Source: Symbiodinium natans
Lineage: Eukaryota > Sar > Dinophyceae > Suessiales > Symbiodiniaceae
Length of the DNA stretch: 64,000 bases
Assembly (NCBI GenBank): GCA_905221605.1
Contig: CAJNDS010000591.1
Coordinates: 790,701 to 854,700 of the forward strand
Reading direction: 5' to 3'
The notes under the pieces are model-generated. The model did not search any database and was not told where the DNA came from. It saw nothing but the letters and a program-made list of their open reading frames with translations. This document shows positions 35,685 through 45,209 of the stretch, piece by piece; within the stretch, counting starts at the first letter, position 1, and each line of letters starts with the position of its first letter. The translations under genes were made by a program, and so were the position numbers.

Positions 35685-35808
35685 GAGTAGCTGAGTGAGT
35701 ACCCTTTACACTTTTTGGGATACCCCATTGAACTGAAAGTGTACACTGTCTGGGGATTATGAACTCAAAACCCTAAACCCTAAACCCGAAACCCTAAACC
35801 CTAAACTA
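35685..35808. mobile_element. Family B element with telomeric insert at its right end
   Basis: The conserved end CTCAGCAACTAAG is broken into CTCA, five CCCTAAA-type units, and CTAAG. Confidence 0.8.
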
Positions 35809-36162
35809 AGGTATAGGGTATATAAGGGGTGTAAAAGGGGTATTTTCAAGCCATCGGGGCCGATCCTGTTGCAGTGGCGACAGGAGTTGGGGTTTAGGGT
35901 TGCCTAGGGTATTAAGGTTAAGGGTTAAGGGTTAGGGTTTCCTAGGGTATTAAGGTTAAGGGTTTAGGGCTTGGGGTTTGGGGTTTAGGGTCTAGGGTTT
36001 AGGATTTGGGACAGCAGCTGCGCAAGGAGAGAGGAGGAAGCCCTTTCCGCAGCATCGCTTACAGCGTCATGACTCATGGGTAGTTGGCTGCAGTTTTGTT
36101 GTTTTTAGCTGTGAAGGTTTAGCTGCACATATACACACACCCTAACCAAGGAATAGACCTAA

Positions 36163-36372
36163 AAATCATATTTCGCATCCCTTTATGGTTTTAAGGTAGA
36201 TTCCTTCATGAACGGAAGACATTGGGCTCTCTGGGTACATCACATAGTTCCACTCTTCTTGCCTTATCTGGGCTACTCACGGCCGTACCTAGAAGCTACC
36301 CATGAAGAGGCGAATTGGCTGTATCATTTCGAAGAGGTGCCAGGAACACCCAGTTGGAGTGGTGGGATCTGA
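36163..36372 (+). other. Open frame of 69 codons in a repeat-free stretch
   Basis: Reads MNGRHWALWVHHIVPLFLPY, then LGYSRPYLEATHEEANWLYH. Stop-to-stop frame; unidentified. Confidence 0.35.
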
Positions 36373-36918
36373 GCTAGACTTCACCTGATGTGCACTCGCC
36401 CAGGGTTCGACGGACTTTACCTTGGACTCTCAAGGTGGTACCCTAAAGCCTGAACTCTAAACCCTAAACCCTAAACTCTAAACCCTAAACCCTTGGGTTT
36501 GGGGACCCTGGTTCACATGAGGGCCCTATCCGGCCAGAAGCAGCCCGGGACGATCCTTGTCGCACCGGTTTTTGAGGAGTCTAACGCAATGATATGACTT
36601 CCCTAGGTCGGCCCTTAGGACGTTCTTAAAATTTTCCCTCAATGATATGATATGACTTTCTTAGGTCGGCCCTTGTAAGATATTCTTGATATTTTTATAT
36701 CCTTGGTTGGGTTTAAGAGGGTCCTGGCCATCCTAGCTCCTTTCTTTTAGGGTTTAGGGTTTAGGGTCTCGCGGCTGTGTCCGTAGCGCAGCAGTCAGGT
36801 GAACAGCCGTCTCACTACTATCGGGCTTCAGCTATGCCTCAGCCAGCCCATTGGTTTCACCAAGGCCTCCCACGCAGGCCTACTTCCGTGAAGATTGAAG
36901 CCCATAAACACCTCTACC

Positions 36919-37019
36919 TTGGGCTGTTCCCCCTTATACTAACAGTCCTTGATAGGGATTATAGTAGGGGGGTACTGTATTCCTCTGAAGGGCTCTTGGT
37001 ATAAGGGGGAGCATCCCAA
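36919..37019. mobile_element. Family A fold-back element
   Basis: Complete copy with a poly-G loop; it directly abuts an open stretch at 36767-36918. Confidence 0.84.
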
Positions 37020-38345
37020 CCTAATTATACACCCCAAAGTTTAGCATCCTAAGCCCTTAACCCAAGTTTTGGTTCAGGCTTTAGCTACATGTACCACATG
37101 GAGATGGGGAATCGCACTTGCCCATGATATGTGGAGGGGGGATTGTTTATGTGCTAGTTTATTTTCCGCCACATACATGGTTGTAGTGTGGCTTGTCTAT
37201 GCTAGTGAAGGTAGGTAATACAAGTAGTTCGGGGCTTGGTGGCGTTTTTTGTTGTGTGCTTTTTCTGACATGAGCTGAGTACTTGGATGCGGTACCATTC
37301 TTTACCCTGAACTTGGTTTGGCCTTGGGATATTGAAGTACTTAGGAATATGTTCGCAGAGCTATACGGCCCCCATAAAACCGACAATCAAACCCTCTAAA
37401 CCCGATCAACCCTATATTTAAACCCTATAAGCCCAATAAGCCCTCTAAACCCTACACCCGAGAAACCCAAAACCCTAAACCCCAAACCCTAAACCCTAAA
37501 CCCTGATAATCCCGATAAACCCTAAACCCTAAATTCTGGCCAGCCAACCGCCGGCGACAGCTGAGCTGCACCTGGCGGGGCCTTCGGATCCACGTGGGCG
37601 CGGGCCAGGTTCGAAAAAAGCCTGCCCCTGGCTGCCCTCACCCAGAGAGCCCCCTAAACCCGAAACCCTAAACCCGAAACCCTAGACCCCTTCATGAAGG
37701 AATCTACCTTTAGTGAAGGAATTCTACCTCAAATTACCAAAGGGATCCTTAATGTGATTTAAGGTGTCGTGCTATTTTTTGGGGGGTGTTGGGCTCTTTG
37801 GGCAACTGCAGGCCCGAAACCAATCGGAGAAGCGGCCCCCCTTTTTGCGAAGCTGATCTCCCTCTTGGAATTACGGCTGCCGGCAAGGTGGCGAACTCTT
37901 GTTTTTTTGTAATGCTTCCGTTGCCGCCGGCTTGTTACAGAATCGACGATTTCCTGTAGGTCACTCGAGGCCATTTTGCCAGACAGTCCAGGCAGCAGTG
38001 CAGCTAGGGTTAGAGTTTTTCGGGTGCTGGAGGCTTTGTCGTGGGGGGTCTGAGAGGTTGTGTTTAACCTAGGTAGGTTCTACATTTCCCCGTTGGGGTT
38101 GGGTTTAAGAAGATCTTATTCAGGCGCAGTACAGCCTCTTTGAAAAGCATCTGAGTTGTTGCTCTTGTGCCCCAACAACAGAAGTGCTAATAATCCCTAC
38201 CTGAGCCGCGACTACTTTGGGTAGCACTGTTGGTTTTTAATGGCGAGCTGTGTTAGCAAGATGGTAGAAATGGCAAGCATTTATGAGCTTCTCCTTCCTG
38301 GGATCCCTAAAACCTAAACCCTAAACCCATAAACCCCAAACCCTA

Positions 38346-38522
38346 AATTCAATTGAAGAGGTCATAGAGACGGTGCTACAAACAAAGGACAGTTCTGGCG
38401 GAGGCCTCAATATTATGCTTGCTGGGTGTTTGCGCGGAGCTTCGGCCAGCATCGTCAGCACTGTCAGAATCGCTTATACGAAGTTCGGGGGTGTTCAAAG
38501 CAATTCACAACACGCAGCATAA
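38346..38522 (+). other. Open frame ending in TAA
   Basis: Reads IEEVIETVLQTKDSSGGGLN and RGASASIVSTVRIAYTKFGG to a stop at 38520. Lies between CCCTAAA repeats and the AT tract. Unidentified. Confidence 0.35.
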
Positions 38523-38544
38523 AGCAGAAGAAGCGCGTGCATAC

Positions 38545-38725
38545 ATATGTGTACACATATATATATATATATATGTATGTATATTTACATGATACATACA
38601 TGTATATATATACATATATAGATAGGTATATATATATATATACACATGTATACACACTTCTTTGTCTATCCATTATTTATATATGTATATATGTATATGT
38701 ATATATATATATGTGTGTGACATAG
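38545..38725. repeat. AT-rich (TA)n/(ATGT)n tract
   Basis: Low-complexity TATATA/ACATAC sequence with poly-Tyr/Ile pseudo-ORFs. Similar tracts at 40-130 and 40610-40735. Confidence 0.9.
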
Positions 38726-39479
38726 CTTTGGGTCGTTTCTATCTGACATGTGGGACATGCAGTTCACGGAGTGGTCAAATCAGGGAGCCGAGACGTGGTG
38801 CCACCTTCGCTTCGTGCAAAGCGAAGCCCTACATTTGGTATGCCCTCTCCGTAACCTGACACGTCCTAGGGTCTAGGGTTTTGGGTTCAGGGTTTAGGGT
38901 TTAGGGTTTAGGGTTTGGGGTTCCAGGCAAAGTGCGAAAGCAGGTAGCCCCAGCCCTTCCACCGACATGCTGCGAAGCATAGCACAGCTCGGAGTCCCAA
39001 GATAGGCCATGCCTTCGAACTTCCTTAGTTTAGGGTTTCAGGTTTTTTCGGTTTCGGGTTTATGGTTCTTAAGGGAGGGGGGTTCGAGGGCGGTACGAAA
39101 CCGAAGGTTCCCAAATACTCCCCACTACTCCCTAAGGCGCCCTAAAGCTTCCCGAAGCTTCCCGAGGTACCTACCCACCTTACAAACCTACACCTTAGGT
39201 TTCAGTCGCACACGGCACTTGGGTCGAAGATGGCGGTTTCAAGCCGCGTCCGCAGCTCCTGAGGTCCCTAAACCCTAAACCCTAAACCCTAAAGCCTAAA
39301 CCCTAAACCCTAAACCCTAAACCCTATTCGGACCCTTGGGGCCTTGTACCTCGTTTCATGTTGCGGCTGCTCCTGGATGGGAGGCCTTGCCTCTGCTTGT
39401 GGCGAACCCCACAACCCCCAAAGCAGCCAGCGGGTTCCCTACACTTAAGGGGGCTGGGTAATGAATCTTTAGATGTTGC

Positions 39480-40600
39480 ATTGCGAGCGCCTAGGGGGTC
39501 CGCTAATTGATGTTGCCCCACTTGCCCCACTTGCCCCACTTGCCTTTCCAGAAGAGCTAATTGATGTTGCCCCACTTGCCCCACTTGGTGGCCCGGAAAA
39601 GCTAATTGATGTTGCCCCACTTGCCCCACTTGGCCCACTTGCCCCACTTGCCCTACTTGCCCCAGTTACCCAGGCAGCAGGGATTACTCCTGAGGCAAGT
39701 GGGGCAAGTGGGGCAAGTGGGGCAAGTGGGGCAAGTGAGGCAAGCGCCCCCCCCCCCCCCCCCCCGCCGCGCCACAAGTCTGCCTCAAATCAGGCTGCGT
39801 TTGAGGCAGTCCACTTATGGTTGTAGGGCAGGCCCTAGCCAAGTAGAACCTTGAGTGCTGTTGGACCCTAAAATGACCCTAAAATGACCAACCTAGCCAC
39901 ACGTCTGCCTCAAATCGGGCTGCATTCAAGGCAGACCTGTGGCTGGGGCTGGTTGGGGGCAGACCCTAGCCAAGTAGAACCTCGAGTGCTATTGGACTCG
40001 GACAGACCCTAAAGTAACCAACCAGCCACAAGTCTGCCTCAAATCTCGCTGCAATTGAGGCAGACTTGTGGCTGGGACTCGTTGAGGGCATACCCTTGCC
40101 ATGTAAAACCTCAAGTGCTATTGGACTCGGACACACCCTAAAATGATCTGGGGCCAGTAGGGCAAGTGGGGCACGTGAGGCAAGTGGGGCAAGCGCCCCC
40201 CCCCCCTCCCCCCACCCCTTGGCCTCGCCGCGCCACAAGTCTGCCTCAAACCTGGCTGCCACTTGCCCCGCTTGCCCCACTTGCCCCACTTGCCCCACTT
40301 GCCCCACTTGCCCCACTTGCCCCACTTGCCGCGCTTGCCCCGCTTGCCCCACGCCCCACTTGCAGGGTGGGCTGGGGTAGGAGGGGGGCGAGTGGGCAAG
40401 TGGGGCAAGTGGGGCAAGTGGGGCAAGTGGGGCAAGCGGGGCAAGCGGGGCAAGTGGCAGAAATCACTTAGCGGTTAAGGCAGGGCAAGTGGGGCAAGTG
40501 GGGCAAGTGGGGCAAAGTGGTTTTCGGTAAGGGAGCACAGCAAGTGGGGCAAGCGGGGCAAGTGGCAGAAATCACTTAGCGGTCCCCGTTTGCACGCGCA
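39480..40600. repeat. Minisatellite block: 9-bp TTGCCCCAC arrays and a 125-bp unit
   Basis: Runs of TTGCCCCAC face runs of its complement (39517-39665 against 39693-39750; 40258-40350 against 40395-40455), so long hairpins are possible. Between them lie about three copies of a 125-bp unit (starts near 39773, 39898, 40024), each containing a palindrome CCACAAGTCTGCCTCAA...TTGAGGCAGACTTGTGG. The six-frame ORFs here are by-products of the 9-bp period. Confidence 0.9.
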
Positions 40601-41046
40601 CTGAGATGTTGGTAAAATAAGTTATATAAACAAGTACATAAATATATAAATATATAAATAAATAAATATATATATATACATATTAAATAAATTAATATAT
40701 ATATATATAAATTTAAATATATATATATATATTCTATTACAAAAAACAGGTTAGCCTTTTTTTGGGGGCTAGGGTATTTGTTCAGTATTCAGCCCCCTAA
40801 GTAGAAATCCTAAACCCGCTCTGGGCTTTCTGCGGTTTCAAGGGTCTGGCGGATCCTTCATTCCCACTTAACGACAGGACTTTCTCAAAAGGGTCCCACG
40901 CCCAAAACACACCGAAAGCTCAACAAACCCTAAACCTTAAACCCTAAACCCCCCCAGATGCGTAGGCCCCGGCTCCACTACCTGAGCCGATCTCCAATAC
41001 TGCTTGCCGCAGGAATTCTTCATTGATGGCAGAGGGCTTTAATATG

Positions 41047-41147
41047 CGCTTAAGAACCCCCCCCGCCCCCCAAAAAAACTATGAAAATACAGTGTTTTTT
41101 TTTTTTTGTTTGCGCCGGGGGGGGGGGGGGGGGGGGGTTCTTAAGCG
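41047..41147. mobile_element. Family N element with large homopolymers
   Basis: GCTTAAGAACCCCCC ... poly-T (14) ... poly-G (about 22) ... TTCTTAAGC. Confidence 0.78.
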
Positions 41148-41209
41148 ATTGGTAGTTAGGGTTTTAGACAACAGTCGTCAAATTAGCTAGCTGAAACAAA
41201 GCACACATG

Positions 41210-41308
41210 TTGGGATGTTCCCCTTTCTACTAGCAGTCCTGGATAGGGATAGTAGTGCCCCTGAAAATAATCCCTATAAAGGACTTAGTACAAGAGGGAA
41301 CATCCCAA
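41210..41308. mobile_element. Family A element with perfect 8-bp duplication
   Basis: CACACATG at 41202-41209 and 41309-41316 flanks TTGGG...CCCAA exactly. This is the clearest evidence that family A transposes with 8-bp target duplication. Confidence 0.92.
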
Positions 41309-41933
41309 CACACATGTTATGCATGTTTGGAGGCTTGGAGTTTTTGGATCCAAGTGCCCTTGCTATGGCTCTGGGCCGGGATTGGGGGAAGGGGTTCGTC
41401 TGCCGGCGAAGGCCATATGGCACGAGACGCCATGAGAAAAAAAACCCTCAAGGGCCAGCCGTAAATACATGAGACAGCTCCACCTGTGGCTGGTGCCACT
41501 CGAAGCCCGAAAAGGATGCGGCAACAGTTCAGGGTTTAGGGTTTAGGGTTTAGGGTTTAGGGCTCCTACGGCGCCCCAGGCTCTATATAAACACTAGAGA
41601 TCCTGCAGCCGGAGTCTTGCATTCAAAACCACACGAAAGGGCAGTTTGTCAGGGTATGACACGGTGTTTTTTGGGGGTTTGGGGTGTGAAGGTGTTCGGG
41701 TTTAGGGTATTGGGGTTCACGATGCCGTAGTGCAAGCTGCGTTTGTTCTTGTTCCCTAAACCCTAAACCTTATAAACCCTAAACCCTAAACCCTAAACCG
41801 CATAGCGCGCAACGGAAAGTCTTACAATCGTCTTGCTGATCTTGGAGGGATAGGGTGGCAGCTGCTGCCGAAGAGGCATTGCGCACGAGGCCTGCGCAGA
41901 CACCAGACTCAGAATTCGGCACTCTGTTTCTTG

Positions 41934-42088
41934 TCCCTAGGGCTCCAAGTATACGAATAATGCCTACATTGGGGTTTAGCGTAAGGACACCCAACTAACC
42001 CTGAGGCTCCAAGCATATAAATAGTACCTACATTGGGTCTAAAGTCTGCAAATAATACCTACTTTAGGCTATTTGGAGCCTTAGGGAA
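41934..42088. mobile_element. Family D element(s)
   Basis: CCCTAGGGCTCCAAGTATAC at the left and GGAGCCTTAGGG at the right, with an internal second left-end-like segment. It looks like two overlapping or partly duplicated copies. Confidence 0.74.
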
Positions 42089-42631
42089 TTGGCGCGCTTG
42101 CTCGTTTTAGATGGAACCGCATGAAAGGGGTCGGAATAGTTACTAGTGGTGTTCCCTAAGATGGTCCCTTTATAGGTATACTATAACAACCCCCCAAAAC
42201 CCTATTCTGATTATTAACGCCCCCCCCCCCATATTATATGTATCACACATATATATACATTTTTTTAATACCGTAGGTGTACACTAAACTGCTTGGGTGG
42301 GGAATTCCTTAAAATCGGGGTACCCTTTTCGTAGGGTTCCTATCATAAGGATGAACTTTTTTGGGGGGGGGGAGCTTTAGGGGTACCCCTCTCCCTAAAC
42401 CCTAAACCCTAAACTCTTTGGGCAATGCCCACGTATGTGGTTCCTTGCAGGCTGCGCCACGTAGCTAGCACGGTAGTTTTGGCAGGGCTGCACCGACGTG
42501 GATGGGTTGAGGGCTTCAAGGCAATTTAGGCTTTTGGGTGTAGGTTTAGGGTTTAGGGTTTAGGGTTTAGGGTTTAGGGTTTAGGGTTTAGGGTGTAGGT
42601 TGAGGGCTTCAAGGCAATTTAGGCTTTTCCC

Positions 42632-42718
42632 TAAGGCTCCAAATAGCCCAAAGTAGGTATGATTTACAGACTTTAGACCCCATTGTAGGTATTATTTGTA
42701 TACTTGGAGCCCTAGGGT
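42632..42718. mobile_element. Family D element, inverted
   Basis: CCCTAAGGCTCCAAATAGCC...CTTGGAGCCCTAGGG, the reverse complement of the 35093 copy. Confidence 0.84.
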
Positions 42719-42783
42719 TTGGGTGTAGGTTGAGGGTTGAGGGTTTGGGGTTTAGGGTTAGGGTTGAACACTGCAGAAAGTTG

Positions 42784-42888
42784 GGGTTTCCGAAATTGAC
42801 GGGCCCTTTAATCGAGACCCCAAAGAGTAGGACTCCCCTAAGTTACGGACCCCAACAAGGTACCCCCAACTTCGGAAGCCCCCAAATG
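42784..42888. mobile_element. MITE-like element, family F
   Basis: GGTTTCCGAAATT...ACTTCGGAAGCCCC with inner GGTACC-type arms. Related: 33128-33210, 55977-56075, 58942-59036, 59135-59231. Confidence 0.78.
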
Positions 42889-42980
42889 CACTAGCAAGAA
42901 CACCCAGAGCCAGAATCCCTCGTCGCCAAAGTGTCTCAAGAAACAAATGCCTTGTCCCATCAAGCCAACTTATGGACTGG

Positions 42981-43070
42981 GTAAGTAACCTTCAACCTTC
43001 TTGGTTATACAGAATCCTACTATGCACAAGAGGATAACCTTTTTGTGGGTAGGGCATTCAGCCCCTGAGC
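42981..43070. mobile_element. Family B-like element with splice-site-like ends
   Basis: Variant ending in GGGCATTCAGCCCCTGAG. The left end reads GTAAGTAACC, a consensus-like donor, and an open stretch starts directly after the right end. Related variants at 40735-40808 and 49962-50060. Confidence 0.7.
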
Positions 43071-43230
43071 TTCCTGAAAACGTCGGGGGCAGCTCCCCCA
43101 CCTTTATGAGGGACGTGGGGCTCCAATTTTTCCCCGCTGGCTCCATGGAAGAGTCCGTCCCTAGAGAAGCAGACTGGAAGACCGACCTCTGCACCTCTTG
43201 CCTGGTTCTCCCTTACTCTAGGATGCCTTG

Positions 43231-43249
43231 TAGTACCCTTATTCCTTTT

Positions 43250-43292
<43 letters not shown>

Positions 43293-43373
43293 CGGGGATG
43301 GTTAGGTTCCCTCATAAACCCAATTTAAAGCAAACAAAAAGGCACCCTTTGTGAATACTAGGTCACCGGTCAA
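43231..43373. mobile_element. Family E element with long poly-T/poly-G tract
   Basis: About 13 T followed by about 32 G (43247-43291) lies where other copies have the short poly-T. Confidence 0.78.
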
Positions 43374-43412
43374 CCTAGCTTGTATAGACTCGGATGGCGA
43401 CACTTAGAGCTC

Positions 43413-43509
43413 TTTTGACTTGGTATGTCTACCTCGTGTCCCCTAGAAACCCCATTTAGAATCCCTATAGGCCCACCATACTACGCCTACTTACGAAGTC
43501 AAAACAAGT
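43413..43509. mobile_element. MITE-like element, family P
   Basis: CTTTTGACTTGGTATGTCTAC...GCCTACTTACGAAGTCAAAAC. A left half cut by CCCTAAA repeats lies at 7748-7800. Confidence 0.73.
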
Positions 43510-43671
43510 AGGGCATTTAGTTTAGAGTTTTTTTGGGGGGGTTCAGGATAATTAAAGCCCAGCCGTCTCGTCAAGCATGGACTTTGGGGCCCCAAAACCC
43601 AAAGCCCTACACCTTAAAAACCCCTAAACCCTAAGCCCAACACCTTAAACACCCTATACCAGACTCCTTAG

Positions 43672-43815
43672 AGCCTTTTCACGTTCGGAATCCGGGCGCG
43701 GAGGTCCTCGTCCGGCAAGATGTCACATGTTGCATGGCTAGAAGACGTCGAAGAGGCGAAGCAAGAACAAAAGGAGAGCTGCGTACCCCCTGCGCTGCAG
43801 AACACCTCAGAACCC
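43672..43815 (+). other. Possible exon
   Basis: After ACTCCTTAG, reads SSSGKMSHVAWLEDVEEAKQ and EQKESCVPPALQNTSE; other frames are open too. Unidentified. Confidence 0.3.
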
Positions 43816-43870
43816 CCCCCCCCCCCCAAAAAAAAAAAAGAGCCCCGACATCCTTCTAAGCCCTTAGCCC

Positions 43871-44013
43871 TTTACATGCAGGTTCATGGTACTTATTAAC
43901 AAATATTAACTGCACTTAGAACTCACTTGTAAGCCAGTGCTCTGATATGGTTATACGTACAGTTTTCAGTGCAGTTATATTTTGTTAAGAAGTACCATGA
44001 ATCTCCAAGTAGG
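43871..44013. mobile_element. Family C element (long form)
   Basis: About 140-bp near-palindrome with GGTTCATGGTACTTATTAA arms. Confidence 0.84.
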
Positions 44014-44325
44014 CCCAGAGATCGCAGGCCCAAACACCTGACACAGCACGTCATGTGGTGACCTGAAGCCCCAAGATCTCCTAAAGTTGAAATGTCCTTG
44101 GAGACGCTTCGCCCTAAACCCTAAACCCTAAGCCCTAAGCCCTAGACCCTAAGGGTTAGGTTCAGGACCCCTTTTGCCATTCCGCCATGGACTAGGATGG
44201 CTGCGCGGGCTTTCGCACCATCAGTGAGGACTTCTTTCTTTTTTGGGGTTTAGGGTTTAGGGTTTAGGGTTTAGGGCTTTATTATTATACATTTTTTTAG
44301 GGGGGGGGTCTCGTTCGGGATTTAG

Positions 44326-44538
44326 ATTCGTCGGGCGTCTCATCGGGTTTTAATCAATGACCTCGAGGGGCTGAGGGGATTTTGGATGCATTTACGACTT
44401 GCAGACCTAAACTTGCAAATTGCACCCTCAACCCTAAACCGGGTCCTTGTTGACCAGTGTTGTAGGCACTTGGGGGGTTTGCTTGGGAGAATGGCAGACG
44501 TGTGGGCTTCTATAAATCTCACGCTGGGGAGCAGCTGA
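44326..44538 (+). other. Open frame of 70 codons
   Basis: Begins after TTTAG; reads LEGLRGFWMHLRLADLNLQI and LLGRMADVWASINLTLGSS. The minus strand is also open (44340-44585), so the coding strand is unsure. Confidence 0.3.
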
Positions 44539-44927
44539 AGAGCCGCATTCATAGCCACCTGAAGCCAGAAGCCTGTCGGCTCCACTCTGTGAAAAACACC
44601 CCCGGGTACCTTTAACCTTTTCGGGGTTTTTGAATCCCTATATTATTCCCAAGGTTAGCCTTCAGTTTTCTAGGGTACTGGAACTAGGATCCGCCTTCTC
44701 TAGGGTTAGGTTCTTGCTCAGACCTCCTGAAACCAAGATCAAGTTGCCCGTGTTCTTCTTAGGTGGCCGAGGATTTGGGCAAGTTCAGGTGGTACCTCCA
44801 TGGACCTACGTACTATCTAGGTTGCAGGGTCATTCAGAATCCGAACCCTGAACCCTAAACCCTCGAATAACCCTAAACCCTAAACCCTAAACCCTAAACC
44901 CCATAGCCTAGGAAGCATAAGGCTTAG

Positions 44928-45026
44928 TCACTGGAGGACATGCTCGGCACCGTCACTTCATGGCTGCAGACTCGGCTTGTGGGCCAGGGAAGTCCTCCGG
45001 CCCCTAAATTCTTAGGATGCTCAACG
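44928..45026 (+). other. Possible exon upstream of the GH3 core
   Basis: GGCTTAG| ... ACG|GTTTAGGG, 33 codons: SLEDMLGTVTSWLQTRLVGQ and on. The next 55 bp (45027-45081) form a telomeric GT...CCAG segment with a strong C/T tract. No clear GH3 similarity. Confidence 0.35.
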
Positions 45027-45209
45027 GTTTAGGGTTTAACGGTTTAGGGTTTCTGTCTTCCCCTCCCCCTCCCCCTTCCAGAACTGCCAGAACTGCAAAC
45101 CCTGCTTTGGAGTTTCTGTCTTTCTCCTTCCACACTCCCCACTCCACATGGTTTTGCTTTCGAGACATACTGTCAGTCTGAAGCCTTCTAGGCCGGGTGG
45201 CAAGAACAG

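Larger units (their letters stand above)
20629..45209. other. Repeat-rich region between GH3 N-terminal and core exons
   Basis: Telomeric arrays every 200-600 bp, fold-back elements and the 39.5-40.6 kb minisatellite. Many short open stretches exist on both strands; the better ones are listed. 25505-25690, 30968-31330 (GC-rich, both strands open), 37020-37390 and 40600-40740 hold no recognisable gene. Confidence 0.6.

Noticed and set aside
37759-37974. 71-codon minus-strand ORF starting MASSDLQEIVDSV
   Set aside because: The plus strand is equally open with splice-like ends; could not be decided and has no family match.
38426-38725. Tyr/Ile-rich ORFs on both strands
   Set aside because: Read through (TA)n/(ATGT)n sequence; only the first part overlaps a separate open frame that was listed.
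39324-40478. Overlapping ORFs of Ala-Pro-Leu, Gly-Gln-Val and His-Leu-Pro repeats
   Set aside because: All frames are open because of the 9-bp minisatellite period.
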